Positions 34,223-43,348 of a stretch of 64,000 bases of DNA are shown piece by piece (position 1 is the first letter of the stretch; every line of letters begins with the position of its first letter). The notes under the pieces were generated by a model, which had not been told where the DNA came from, ran no database searches, and was given only the letters and a program-made list of their open reading frames with translations. Position numbers and translations under genes: made by a program. The stretch comes from Mesorhizobium sp. B2-3-12 (GTDB lineage: Bacteria > Pseudomonadota > Alphaproteobacteria > Rhizobiales > Rhizobiaceae). Location: contig NZ_VFVR01000006.1 in assembly GCF_006442205.1 (NCBI RefSeq), positions 310,001 to 374,000 of the forward strand, written 5' to 3'.

Positions 34223-35014
34223 ATGAGGCTTCGCGGCAAGCGGGCGGTGATCACCGGTGGCTCGGACGGCATCGGCCTGGCGATCGCCGAGGCGTTTCTG
34301 CGCGAAGGCGCAGAGATCCTGATCGTCGGCCGCGACGCGGGCAAGCTCGAAGCCGCTCGCGAAAAGCTGACGGCTTCTGGCCCAATCGGCAGCGTTGAGC
34401 CAATCGGCAGCGTTGAGACGGTGTCGGCCGATCTCGCCGCCAGACCCGGCGTCGCTGCGGTGGTCGAGCACGTAAAGGCTGCCGCCCGGCCGCTCGACGT
34501 TCTCGTGAACAATGCCGGTGTCGCCTATCTCGTGCCGTTCGAGACCGTCAGCGAGGCGCAGTTCCAGCACTCCTTCGCGCTCAATGTGTCGGCTGCCTTT
34601 TTCCTCACCCAGGGGCTGTTGCGGTATTTCGGCGCCGGCGCATCCGTCATCAACATCTCGTCCTATTTCGCCAACAAGATGATCCCGAAGCGGCCGTCCA
34701 GCCTCTATTCCCTGTCCAAGGGCGCGCTGAATTCGCTGACCAAATCGCTAGCCTTCGAACTCGGCCCGCGCGGCGTCCGCGTCAATGCCATCGCGCCCGG
34801 CACGGTCGACACCGCCATGCGGCGCAAGACCGTCGAAAATCTGCCGGTCGAGGCGAAGGCGGAGCTGAAAGCCTATGTCGAGCGCAGCTATCCGCTGGGC
34901 CGCATCGGTCGACCCGCAGACATCGCCGGCATGGCAATCTATCTCGCCAGCGACGAGGCCGCCTGGACCAGCGGCGCGATCTTTGCCATCGACGGCGGGT
35001 ACACGGCCGGGTGA
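34223..35014 (+). CDS. Short-chain dehydrogenase/reductase (SDR) with an internal six-residue duplication
   Basis: A 263-residue classical SDR. AVITGGSDGIGLAIAEAFL is the TGxxxGxG nucleotide-binding motif, VLVNNAGVAYLVPF the NNAG motif, and the active site is NISSY with YSLSKGALNSL (YxxxK). NAIAPGTVDTAM and ASDEAAWTSGAIFAIDGGYT complete the fold. It is NAD(P)-dependent; the substrate is unknown. Between the second and third strands an exact 18-bp tandem duplication (34382-34399 and 34400-34417) makes GPIGSVEPIGSVE, lengthening a surface loop by six residues. The start ATG 34223 lies just after tandem repeats in the leader. Confidence 0.9.
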   Translation: MRLRGKRAVITGGSDGIGLAIAEAFLREGAEILIVGRDAGKLEAAREKLTASGPIGSVEPIGSVETVSADLAARPGVAAVVEHVKAAARPLDVLVNNAGVAYLVPFETVSEAQFQHSFALNVSAAFFLTQGLLRYFGAGASVINISSYFANKMIPKRPSSLYSLSKGALNSLTKSLAFELGPRGVRVNAIAPGTVDTAMRRKTVENLPVEAKAELKAYVERSYPLGRIGRPADIAGMAIYLASDEAAWTSGAIFAIDGGYTAG

Positions 35015-35026
35015 ACTGCCTGGCCG

Positions 35027-35992
35027 CTATGGCGCGGCAACTTCACCAGCGGCGCTTTCCACAAATCCAAGAGCGCCCACAACGTCCAGGATCTGAAGGC
35101 GAATCCAGCGATGAGGGAGCTCGTCGTCTCGGCGTGCGTGCCAGTACATCCTGATTTCAGGAACGGCAATGGGAAGTGGCGGCTCGAAGATGGCGAGAGG
35201 CAGGGTCTTGGCTGCCCAAACCGCGAACTGCCTGGGAACCGCGGAAAGGTAGTTTCCGTTTGCGACGGCCAACGCGACAGCCTGAAAGTGAGGCAGTGCC
35301 AGGCTTACACGGCGGCTTCGCCCAATTTTACGGAGCGCCTCGTCGGTGGAGCCCGACATCGATCCGTCGATAGAGCGAAGAACGTGCGGCAGTTCGCAAA
35401 AAAGCTCAAGCGGAATCGGCTCGCCGCCTGCGATCCCCGCCAGTCTGATTGCAGCATTGTTTTGCGCCGCAATGATTGCGAAGGGCGAATGGAACAGCGG
35501 TACACTGGAGACCCAGTCCAAGACCTCCAGCGGGCGTTCGAGAGCCACATCGATTTCATCGTCCTGGAGCAGCCGCGAAACATCGCCGCGCGCGCTGTCG
35601 AGAAACCGTAACGACGCATGCGGCGCGGTAGCCGCGACGCGCACCGCCAGTGTCGGCATCAGCAGCATGGAAAAGAAGTCCGCCCCCATGAGCGTGAAGG
35701 TTCGCTCAAGTTCCGCCGGCTCGAACGAATACGCCGAATGAAAGGCGCGTTCGATCTCGCGCAGTGCCGCGCGCACCGGCTCCGTCAGGCTTTCGGCGCG
35801 CGGGGTCGGCACCATGTCGTTGCCGCGCCGCACGAACAGCTGGTCGTTGAGGACATGACGCAGGCGATTGAGCGCGGCGCTCACGGCGGGCTGGCTCAGC
35901 CCGATCTGCTCGCCGGCGCGCGTCACGCTTCGTTCGCGCAAAAGCGCATCGAGCACCCTAACCAGATTGAGGTCGAGCGCATTTAAATTCAT
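35027..35992 (-). CDS. LysR-family transcriptional regulator
   Basis: A 321-residue regulator from ATG 35992 (MNLNALDLNLVRVLDALL). The winged helix-turn-helix reads RSVTRAGEQIGLSQPAVSAA, then LNRLRHVLNDQLFVRRGNDM, a pattern close to the NodD/SyrM-like branch of LysR. The periplasmic-binding-protein-like effector domain follows, with QDDEIDVALE and NYLSAVPRQFAV. It is divergent from the cupin gene, 105 bp apart, so it probably controls that gene. It is convergent with the SDR gene. Confidence 0.88.
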   Translation of the reverse strand: MNLNALDLNLVRVLDALLRERSVTRAGEQIGLSQPAVSAALNRLRHVLNDQLFVRRGNDMVPTPRAESLTEPVRAALREIERAFHSAYSFEPAELERTFTLMGADFFSMLLMPTLAVRVAATAPHASLRFLDSARGDVSRLLQDDEIDVALERPLEVLDWVSSVPLFHSPFAIIAAQNNAAIRLAGIAGGEPIPLELFCELPHVLRSIDGSMSGSTDEALRKIGRSRRVSLALPHFQAVALAVANGNYLSAVPRQFAVWAAKTLPLAIFEPPLPIAVPEIRMYWHARRDDELPHRWIRLQILDVVGALGFVESAAGEVAAP

Positions 35993-36097
35993 GGCATCAA
36001 TCCGCCCCATACGATCATTGGATTTCCATCGGCGGCATGCACCTGATCAGATCCTTCCGACGGCGACCCGTCCGAGGGCAACAAAGGAGGAAGAACC

Positions 36098-36577
36098 ATG
36101 ACAATGACCGTCGGGACCATTACAGGCAAGGAACTCTTCTGGTTCAACAACACACTGGTTGCCGTTCGGATCTCGTCGGCCGAGGGCGAGGACGCCATCT
36201 GTGTCGTCGAGCACCGAATGCCCCATGGCGACTCTCCGCCGATGCATGTGCATCGACACGAGGACGAGGTGTTTCATATCCTAGAAGGACAGCTGCGCTT
36301 TCGGATCGACGGACAGGAGCGGGTCGCTGGTACCGGCGAGACCCTCATTGCCCCGAAAGGCCTGCCGCACACATACAGGGTCGAATCTCCAGAAGGTGCG
36401 CGCGCTCTGACCGTCACGCGCGGCCCCGGGTTCGAGACGATGCTGCGTCGGGCGAGCCGCCCCGCCGGAAAGCCGGAGTTGCCGCCGCTGTCGGAGCCGA
36501 CGCCCGAGATGATCGAGGCTCTGGTGCGGATCTGCGCTGAAAATGGCATCGATATTGTCGGTTCGCCCTTGAGTTGA
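36098..36577 (+). CDS. Single-domain cupin protein
   Basis: A 159-residue cupin. The metal-binding motif 1 is MHVHRHEDEVFHILEG (H-x-H...E...), and motif 2 is APKGLPHTYRV followed by ALTVTRGPGFETML. A helical C-terminal tail (PTPEMIEALVRICAENGIDI) may help dimerisation. Cupins of this size are dioxygenases, isomerases or sensors; the substrate is unknown. The start is strongly supported by AGGAGG seven bases before ATG 36098. It is divergent from a LysR gene, the likely regulator. Confidence 0.88.
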   Translation: MTMTVGTITGKELFWFNNTLVAVRISSAEGEDAICVVEHRMPHGDSPPMHVHRHEDEVFHILEGQLRFRIDGQERVAGTGETLIAPKGLPHTYRVESPEGARALTVTRGPGFETMLRRASRPAGKPELPPLSEPTPEMIEALVRICAENGIDIVGSPLS

Positions 36578-36732
36578 GAACGCGAAGCCGCCGATCTCTC
36601 CTCCAAAGGTTCCAGTGGGGAGATCGGAAGCATCTTCAACCGATTTGCATCCGCAGCCGCGTTATTCTCCGCTTGAAGCCATTTGTGCAACGCGATACGC
36701 CCTTGCGCAAATCGACAGACCGGAGACTTGCC

Positions 36733-38130
36733 GTGAGCGCGCCAAAGACCAGAACCGAAACCGATACGTTCGGCCCCATCGAGGTTGCCGCCGACCGTTA
36801 TTGGGGTGCGCAGGCGCAACGCTCGCTGGGCAATTTCAAGATCGGCTGGGAAAAGCAGCCGGCTTCGATCGTGCGCGCGCTGGGCATCGTCAAGCGGGCG
36901 GCGGCGGAAGCCAATATGGAGCTGAAGCGGCTCGACCCGGCCATCGGCAAGGCGATCATCGAGGCCGCGCAAGAGGTCATCGACGGCAAGCTCAACGACC
37001 ACTTTCCGCTGGTGGTCTGGCAGACCGGCTCGGGCACGCAGTCCAACATGAACGCCAATGAGGTGATCTCGAACCGGGCGATCGAGATGCTGGGCGGCGA
37101 CATGGGCTCGAAGAAGCCGGTGCACCCGAACGACCACGTCAATATGAGCCAGTCGTCGAACGACACCTATCCGACGGCCATGCACATCGCTTGCGCCGAG
37201 CGGATCATACATGACCTGATCCCGGCTCTGCACCATCTGCACAAGGCGCTCGCAGCCAAGAGCCGGGACTTCAACCACATCATCAAGATCGGCCGCACCC
37301 ACACGCAGGACGCCACCCCGCTGACGTTGGGCCAGGAATTTTCCGGCTATGCCGCGCAGGTCGCCTCGTCGATCAAGCGCATCGAGCAGACGCTGCCCGG
37401 CCTACAGGAACTGGCGCAGGGCGGCACCGCCGTCGGCACCGGCCTCAACGCGCCGGTCGGCTTCGCCGAGCGGGTGGCCGATCGCATCGCCGCCATATCG
37501 GGCATCGCCTTCGTCACCGCGCCGAACAAGTTCGAAGCGCTCGCCGCCCACGATTCCATGGTGTTCTCGCACGGCGCCATCAACGCGGCGGCCGCGGCAC
37601 TGTTCAAGATCGCCAACGACATCCGCTTCCTTGGCTCAGGTCCGCGCTCGGGCCTTGGCGAGCTCTCTCTGCCGGAGAACGAGCCCGGCTCCTCGATCAT
37701 GCCCGGCAAGGTCAACCCAACCCAGTGCGAGGCGATGACGCAGGTCTGCGTGCAGGTATTCGGCAACAATGCGGCGCTGACCTTCGCCGGCAGCCAGGGC
37801 CATTTCGAGCTCAATGTCTACAACCCGCTGATGGCGTATAATTTCCTGCAGTCGGTGCAGCTGCTGGCCGACGCTTCGGTCTCCTTCACCGACAATTGCG
37901 TCGTCGGTATCGAGGCGCGTGAGGACAACATCAAGGCGGCGCTCGACCGGTCGCTGATGCTGGTGACGGCCCTGGCGCCGACCATCGGCTACGACAACGC
38001 CGCCAAGATCGCCAAGACGGCGCACAAGAACGGCACGACGCTGCGCGAGGAAGCGCTGGCCACCGGACTGGTCAGCGAAGCCGATTATGACCGGCTGGTG
38101 CGGCCGGAGGACATGACGCATCCGGGATGA
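36733..38130 (+). CDS. fumC: Class II fumarate hydratase
   Basis: A 465-residue fumarase C, which interconverts fumarate and L-malate in the TCA cycle without an iron-sulfur cluster. TRTETDTFGPIEVAADRYWG starts the protein, followed by TGSGTQSNMNANEVI and HPNDHVNMSQSSNDTYPTAM. The catalytic loop GSSIMPGKVNPTQCEAM is intact. The start is GTG 36733 with GGAG seven bases upstream, and length and conservation begin there. It is a monocistronic housekeeping gene. A palindromic repeat lies in the 364-bp gap after it. Confidence 0.96.
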   Translation: MSAPKTRTETDTFGPIEVAADRYWGAQAQRSLGNFKIGWEKQPASIVRALGIVKRAAAEANMELKRLDPAIGKAIIEAAQEVIDGKLNDHFPLVVWQTGSGTQSNMNANEVISNRAIEMLGGDMGSKKPVHPNDHVNMSQSSNDTYPTAMHIACAERIIHDLIPALHHLHKALAAKSRDFNHIIKIGRTHTQDATPLTLGQEFSGYAAQVASSIKRIEQTLPGLQELAQGGTAVGTGLNAPVGFAERVADRIAAISGIAFVTAPNKFEALAAHDSMVFSHGAINAAAAALFKIANDIRFLGSGPRSGLGELSLPENEPGSSIMPGKVNPTQCEAMTQVCVQVFGNNAALTFAGSQGHFELNVYNPLMAYNFLQSVQLLADASVSFTDNCVVGIEAREDNIKAALDRSLMLVTALAPTIGYDNAAKIAKTAHKNGTTLREEALATGLVSEADYDRLVRPEDMTHPG

Positions 38131-38190
38131 CGCGATCCACCTGTTTGTCTTCGCAGCCATCTCAAACGTTCGCAATTTGCCGGGACCTCT

Positions 38191-38239
38191 CGTCATCGTT
38201 GGCGCAGCGACGCGAAGCGGCGCAGACCCTAGGATGACG
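38191..38239. repeat. Palindromic intergenic repeat in the fumC-doxX gap
   Basis: CGTCATC (38191-38197) and GATGACG (38233-38239) enclose a GC-rich, self-complementary interior (GGCGCAGCGACGCGAAGCGG). The motif resembles the scattered intergenic palindromes of Mesorhizobium. The remainder of the 38131-38494 gap contains no gene, only presumptive promoter DNA for doxX. Confidence 0.55.
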
Positions 38240-38494
38240 ACGGGCTGAGCGTTTCGGCCTATCTCCAAGGCAAGCGATGCGATACCAGCGCCATCCTGTC
38301 AGGCCGAGTAACCAACATTTTTCGGGGTGAGAATTTTCTCCCGTCGCCGCACCGTCCGATACAAATTTCGCGCATCCTGTCCGTTCACGGAAATGTATGC
38401 CCTGTGAACAATGTGTCGCCACATAGCCGACTTTGGTGAACAGTCGGCATCGTCTATCTCTGGGGTCATTCAAAACCCATTCGGAGAGTCACCC

Positions 38495-38917
38495 ATGTCC
38501 ATCAACGCTTCCGCCGCCGGCGCCGGCACCACGTCCAACAGCGCTGTCACCATCCTCATCGGCCGTATCCTGCTCGCGGTCATTTTCCTGCTTTCCGGAT
38601 TCGGCAAGCTCACGGCCATTTCCGGCACCGCCGCCTATTTCGGCGGCCTCGGCCTGCCGGTACCGACGGCCACGGCCGTCATCGTCGGCCTGATCGAACT
38701 GCTTGGCGGCCTCGCCGTACTCGTCGGTTTCCAGACCAGGATCGCCGCCTGGGTGCTCGCTGTCTTCACGATCGCGACCGGTCTTGTCGCCCACACCGGC
38801 TGGGCCGACCAGATGCAGATGATCCAGTTCCTCAAGAACGTCGCCATCACCGGCGGCTTCCTGCTGCTGGCTTCCTCGGGCGCCGGTGCCTATTCGATCG
38901 ACGCCAAGCGCGGCTGA
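38495..38917 (+). CDS. DoxX-family membrane protein (copy 1)
   Basis: A 140-residue four-helix membrane protein. AVTILIGRILLAVIFLLSGF, then TAAYFGGLGLPVPTATAVIV, GLIELLGGLAVLVGFQTRIA, and a last helix with KNVAITGGFLLLASSGAGAY are the DoxX/DUF417-like pattern. DoxX proteins are linked to thiol and quinone redox balance, though the mechanism is unclear. The ATG at 38495 follows GGAGAG. It is followed by an intrinsic terminator and then a second, related doxX gene: a tandem duplication. Confidence 0.88.
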   Translation: MSINASAAGAGTTSNSAVTILIGRILLAVIFLLSGFGKLTAISGTAAYFGGLGLPVPTATAVIVGLIELLGGLAVLVGFQTRIAAWVLAVFTIATGLVAHTGWADQMQMIQFLKNVAITGGFLLLASSGAGAYSIDAKRG

Positions 38918-38938
38918 GCCCTTCCTTCCAAGGACCTG

Positions 38939-38973
38939 AAAAAAGCGGCGCGGAATTTTCCGTGCCGCTTTTT
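38939..38973 (+). terminator. Intrinsic terminator after doxX copy 1
   Basis: AAAAAGCGGCGCGGAA-TT-TTCCGTGCCGCTTTTT, a 16-bp stem with one mismatch and a T-run, lies 22 bp after the stop codon. It separates the two doxX genes into different transcripts. Confidence 0.85.
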
Positions 38974-39040
38974 CGTTGTCAAATTGCAGGCGTAGACTGC
39001 GATTGGCTGCCGGTGGCCCGCGCCGGCAAGGGAGGTCGCC

Positions 39041-39445
39041 ATGGTCCGCAACGCATTGCTTCTGGTTTCGCGGCTGCTGTTTGCCGTGCTGTTCGTCCCG
39101 TCCGGCTTCCAGGCACTCGCCAACATTGCCGGCACAATCAATTATTTCGCCGGCCTTGGCCTGCCGCTGCCGGCGCTCGCCGCCTGGGGCACCGGGCTTT
39201 TCGAGCTGATCGCGGGGCTGCTGATCCTCGTCGGGTTCCAGACGCGAATCGTGGCGCTGCTGCTGGCCGCCTTCTGCATTGCGGCGGGCTATATCGGCCA
39301 TTATGGCCAGGGCGGCGGCGATGCGACGCTGGCTTTCCTGCACCAGCAGATGCTGATGAAGGATATCGCGATTGCAGGCGGTTTCCTGGCGCTTGCCATG
39401 GCCGGCGCCGGCGCATGGTCGGCCGACGGGCGCGGTGCGGCCTGA
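39041..39445 (+). CDS. DoxX-family membrane protein (copy 2)
   Basis: A 134-residue paralogue of the preceding doxX. It shares the YFxGLGLPxPxL helix, the ELIAGLLILVGFQTRIVALL helix and the KDIAIAGGFLALAMAGAGAW end. It differs in the loop QGGGDATLAFLHQQML where copy 1 has WADQMQMIQFL. The duplication and divergence suggest related but separate roles, and the terminator in between means separate regulation. The gene converges with ppx, seven bases from its stop. Confidence 0.88.
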   Translation: MVRNALLLVSRLLFAVLFVPSGFQALANIAGTINYFAGLGLPLPALAAWGTGLFELIAGLLILVGFQTRIVALLLAAFCIAAGYIGHYGQGGGDATLAFLHQQMLMKDIAIAGGFLALAMAGAGAWSADGRGAA

Positions 39446-39452
39446 GGCCGCC

Positions 39453-40988
39453 CTATTTCACCGACACGCTCGGTCCGCCTTCGACCGACAGCACCAGCCG
39501 GCGGTTGGTGATCCGTGCCAGTTGCGCCAGCCGGCCAGCCGGACGCTCGCCATAGAGGTTCGAGAGCGAAGCCGGCAACACCAGCGCCAGCACGCCGTTG
39601 GGGCGGTTCTCCCATTTCAGCCTCGGCATGACGCCGGGCATCGCCGCCGTCAGCAGATAGACAACCCGCATCATCGCCGCCAGCACACGGGCGCGCTCCA
39701 GCAGGCTCGGCGGTGCCAGCGCCTTGATCTCGGGCGCGATCCCCTCGTTGAAGACGCCGTCATGGCGGTAGGCGTTGGTCAGCGCCAGATAGGCGCGGCC
39801 GGGGTGATCGACACCGATGAAGGACGCATGCGCGATGATGTTGAGCGATTGCTTGCCGCGATATTCGGGATGGGCGCGCCAGCCGATATCGGCGAGCAGG
39901 CAGGCGGCGTGGCGATAGCGCGCTTCGTCTTCCGTCTCGTCGATGCCGAAGGCCTTGAAGGCCTTGCCGGTCCATTCGACCAGATCATGCGCGTGGTGGA
40001 CCGAACGCGAGCGCAAAAGCGCAAGCTCCTCGGCGGCCGAGATCAGCGGATCGGCCTTCTGCTCGGCCGCGTCGAGCAACGAATAGAGAAAGCCTTCGCG
40101 CACGCCTTGCGCCGAAACGACGATCCTCGACGGCTGCATGGCCGTCATGATTTCCTGCAGGACGAGAGCGCCATATGGCAGCAGCGAGCGGCGGTTCTTG
40201 GAGACGCCCTCGATACCCCTCACCTTTTCGACCTCGCCCCTGGCCACCTGCTTAAGGAAGCTTTGTGCGCTTTCGGCCGAGATTTCGTAGTGGTGCATGA
40301 CGCCGAGCGGGTAGTTGTTCATCTCCATGTGGAGCCTGGCGAGGTTTCGCCAGGTGCCGCCAACGGCGTAGAAGGTCCTGCCCTGCCCACCCTTCAACAG
40401 CTTGGCCCGGGCGAGTTCCTGGCGCGCGATCTTCTGCGCCTGGACAAGCGAGTTCTTCGCCATGTCCTGCAGCCGCAGGCCGCCGAGCGGCAGCGTGATG
40501 CCGTCGCCGATCGCCTCGCCATCGATGTCGATCAGCTCCAGGCTGCCGCCGCCAAGGTCGCCGGCGATGCCGTTGGCCGGATGAAAGCCGGAGATGACGC
40601 CGAGCGCGGAATAATGCGCTTCCTGGCGGCCCGAGAGCACGCGGATCTCGGTCTTGAGCACATCCTCGGCGCGATGGATAAAATCGGGACCGTTGATTGC
40701 CTCGCGGGCGGCGGCGGTCGCCAGCACGTACATGTGTTCGGCGCCGGCCTGATCGGAGAGCGCGCGGAAACGGCGAAACTCGTCCATCGAGCGCGCCACA
40801 CCCTCGGGGTCGAGTTTCCCCGTCGAAACGATGCCGCGGCCTAGGCCGGCCAGCATCTTTTCGTTGAACAGCGTGGTCGGCGAACGCGCCAGCCCCTCAT
40901 AGACGACGAGGCGGATCGAATTGGATCCGATGTCGATGATGGACAGCGGTCGGCGGTCCTGCAGCCGGCCCTGGGAATTGGACAGCAT
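39453..40988 (-). CDS. ppx: Exopolyphosphatase (Ppx/GppA family)
   Basis: A 511-residue ASKHA-fold phosphatase. The phosphate-1 motif is SIIDIGSNSIRLVVYEG, the catalytic glutamate lies in AREAINGPDF, and phosphate-2 is GIAGDLGGGSLELIDI. The C-terminal helical (HD-like) domain has ADIGWRAHPEYRG. It trims orthophosphate from polyphosphate or pppGpp. The start ATG 40988 overlaps the ppk stop codon (TGATG), so the enzymes that make and degrade polyphosphate are translated together from one transcript. Confidence 0.93.
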   Translation of the reverse strand: MLSNSQGRLQDRRPLSIIDIGSNSIRLVVYEGLARSPTTLFNEKMLAGLGRGIVSTGKLDPEGVARSMDEFRRFRALSDQAGAEHMYVLATAAAREAINGPDFIHRAEDVLKTEIRVLSGRQEAHYSALGVISGFHPANGIAGDLGGGSLELIDIDGEAIGDGITLPLGGLRLQDMAKNSLVQAQKIARQELARAKLLKGGQGRTFYAVGGTWRNLARLHMEMNNYPLGVMHHYEISAESAQSFLKQVARGEVEKVRGIEGVSKNRRSLLPYGALVLQEIMTAMQPSRIVVSAQGVREGFLYSLLDAAEQKADPLISAAEELALLRSRSVHHAHDLVEWTGKAFKAFGIDETEDEARYRHAACLLADIGWRAHPEYRGKQSLNIIAHASFIGVDHPGRAYLALTNAYRHDGVFNEGIAPEIKALAPPSLLERARVLAAMMRVVYLLTAAMPGVMPRLKWENRPNGVLALVLPASLSNLYGERPAGRLAQLARITNRRLVLSVEGGPSVSVK

Positions 40989-43180
40989 CAGGTGGTGGCG
41001 TTCTTCTTGCGGCGCTTGAACTGCGCGATCCGCTTGGGCGCATGCGATTTCAGCGCGTCACCCCGTCCCGACAGGCTCGGATTGGTCATGAAATATTCCT
41101 GCGCGTTGAACGGTTCCTCGCCCTCCTCCAGCACCACGCGCCGGGAGGTTCCATCAGCCAATACGTCGAAACTTTGCTGATTGTCCATGATGTTGCCCAG
41201 CATGATCTGGCCCAAAATCTGTTCATGCACAGTTGGATTGGTGATCGGCACCATGGTCTCGACGCGGCGATCGAGATTGCGCGGCATGAGGTCGGCCGAG
41301 GAGATGTAGACGATCGCCTCGTCCGACGGCAAGCCATGGCCGTTGCCGAAACAATAGATGCGGCTGTGCTCGAGGAACCGGCCGACGATCGACTTGACCC
41401 TGATGTTTTCCGACAGGCCCGGCACCTGTGGCCTGAGACAGCATATGCCGCGCACGACGAGATCGATCTCCACACCGGCGCGGCTGGCGTCGTAGAGCGC
41501 GTCGATGATGATCGGGTCGACGAGCGCGTTCATCTTCATCCAGATGCGCGACGGCCGCCCCTCCAGGGCGTGGGCGACTTCACCAGAAATGTGCTTCAGG
41601 ATGCGGCTTCTCAACGTGAACGGTGAGATCGCCAGCCGCATCTCATCGGTCGGCTCGGCATAGCCGGTGATGAAATTGAAAAGCTGGGCAACGTCGCGGG
41701 CGATCGTCGGATCGGTGGTGAAGAAGGACAGGTCGGTGTAGATGCGCGCGGTCACCGGATGGTAGTTGCCGGTGCCGAGATGGACGTAGTTGCGCAGCTT
41801 GCCGTCCTCGCGCCGCACCACAAGCGACATCTTGGCGTGGGTCTTGAGTTCGAGGAACCCGAACACGACCTGCACGCCGGCGCGCTCGAGATCACGCGCC
41901 CAGCGGATATTGGCTTCCTCGTCGAAACGCGCCTTGAGTTCGACCAGCGCCGTCACCGACTTGCCGGCCTCGGCGGCGTCGACCAGCGCGCGCACGATCG
42001 GACTGTCGTTGGAGGTGCGGTAAAGCGTCTGCTTGATGGCCACCACTTCGGGATCGGCCATCGCCTGGCGCAGGAACTGCACCACGACGTCGAAGGATTC
42101 GTAGGGGTGATGGACGACGATGTCCTTCTCGCGGATGGCGGCGAAACAGTCGCCGCCATGCTCGCGGATGCGCTCGGGAAAGCGTGGGTTGTAGGGTATG
42201 AATTTCAGGTCGTCGCGGGGAACGGAGACGATCTCGGAGATCTGGCTGAGCGCCAGCGGACCCGTCAACACGCTGATGCGGCTCGACGAGACGCCAAGCT
42301 CGCCGGCGACGAAGTCGCGCAATTCGCCGGGCATCAGCATGTCGAACTCGATGCGGATCACGGAGCCGCGGCGGCGGCGCTTCAGCGCCGTTTCGAACAG
42401 CCGCACCAGGTCTTCCGATTCTTCCTCGACCTCGATGTCGCTGTCTCGGATGATACGGAACGTGCCGGAGCCCTTGACCTCGTAGCCGGGGAACAGCTTG
42501 CCGATGTAAAGGCCGACCGCCTCCTCCAGCGGAATGAAGCGGACATGGTGCTTGCGGTCCGGCAGACGGATGAACCGCTTCAGCGCCACCGGCAGGCGCA
42601 AGAGCGCGCTCATCTCCTCGCCGTTCTTGCGGTGGCGAAGCTGCAACGCCATGGAGAAGCCGAGATTGGGAATGAACGGAAACGGATGCGCCGGGTCGAT
42701 CGACAGCGGGGTGAGCACAGGAAACACCTGGTCCTGGAAATGTTCTTCCAGCCAGACTTTCTCGTCCTTGGTCAGCGCATCCCGGGTAATGGTCTCGATG
42801 CCTTCCTTGTTGAGCAGCACGGTGAGTGCCGAAAGGCTCTTCTGCTGGTCCTCCTGCAGGCGCTCGACTTCACGCAGCAATTGTTCGAGCTGCTGCTCGG
42901 GGGTGCGCCCATCGGGGCTCTTCAGCACGATGCCCTCGCGTACCTGGCCGGCAAGGCCGGCGACGCGCACCATGAAGAACTCGTCGAGATTGGCGGCCGA
43001 AATCGACAGGAAGCGGACGCGCTCCAGCAGCGGGTGATGGGTGTTCAGCGATTCCTCGAGAACGCGGCGGTTGAACTGCAGCCAGGAGAACTCGCGGTTG
43101 ACGAAACGGTCCGGATTGCCTTCCGGGCTGGCTGCCGCGACATTGTTGAATTCGCTCTGTACCGGCTTCAATTCGTTCAT
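40988..43180 (-). CDS. ppk1: Polyphosphate kinase 1
   Basis: A 730-residue kinase that reversibly polymerises the ATP gamma phosphate into polyphosphate. The N-terminal domain has NREFSWLQFNRRVLEES, and the middle has HHPYESFDVVVQFLRQA. The catalytic histidine region is YVHLGTGNYHPVTARIYTDL, and the last domain contains SSADLMPRNLDRRVE. Its length is typical of alphaproteobacterial PPK1. It heads a two-gene operon with ppx. A PHO-box-like repeat 65 bp upstream suggests activation by phosphate starvation through PhoB. Confidence 0.96.
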   Translation of the reverse strand: MNELKPVQSEFNNVAAASPEGNPDRFVNREFSWLQFNRRVLEESLNTHHPLLERVRFLSISAANLDEFFMVRVAGLAGQVREGIVLKSPDGRTPEQQLEQLLREVERLQEDQQKSLSALTVLLNKEGIETITRDALTKDEKVWLEEHFQDQVFPVLTPLSIDPAHPFPFIPNLGFSMALQLRHRKNGEEMSALLRLPVALKRFIRLPDRKHHVRFIPLEEAVGLYIGKLFPGYEVKGSGTFRIIRDSDIEVEEESEDLVRLFETALKRRRRGSVIRIEFDMLMPGELRDFVAGELGVSSSRISVLTGPLALSQISEIVSVPRDDLKFIPYNPRFPERIREHGGDCFAAIREKDIVVHHPYESFDVVVQFLRQAMADPEVVAIKQTLYRTSNDSPIVRALVDAAEAGKSVTALVELKARFDEEANIRWARDLERAGVQVVFGFLELKTHAKMSLVVRREDGKLRNYVHLGTGNYHPVTARIYTDLSFFTTDPTIARDVAQLFNFITGYAEPTDEMRLAISPFTLRSRILKHISGEVAHALEGRPSRIWMKMNALVDPIIIDALYDASRAGVEIDLVVRGICCLRPQVPGLSENIRVKSIVGRFLEHSRIYCFGNGHGLPSDEAIVYISSADLMPRNLDRRVETMVPITNPTVHEQILGQIMLGNIMDNQQSFDVLADGTSRRVVLEEGEEPFNAQEYFMTNPSLSGRGDALKSHAPKRIAQFKRRKKNATT

Positions 43181-43244
43181 GATTCCTGCTCTTCCGCGCG
43201 CCTTGGCCGGTTAACCGGCTTAACTTATCCTGTGGCAGGCTTTT

Positions 43245-43262
43245 GCGACAGTTCTCTGACAG
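43245..43262 (-). promoter_or_regulatory. PHO-box-like site upstream of ppk
   Basis: On the minus strand CTGTCAGAGAACTGTCGC has two CTGTC repeats 11 bp apart, close to the PhoB consensus of direct CTGTCAT repeats. Two more CTGTC/CTGCC copies at 13-bp spacing flank it (minus strand near 43275 and 43236). It is placed 65 bp before the ppk ATG. Confidence 0.55.
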
Positions 43263-43348
43263 GGTTTTGCGACAGTTTGATTTCATCGAACTTGCAAACA
43301 GGCCTGATATGATCCAGATGCAGAAGAGACTGCGTTAAGGAGACGACG

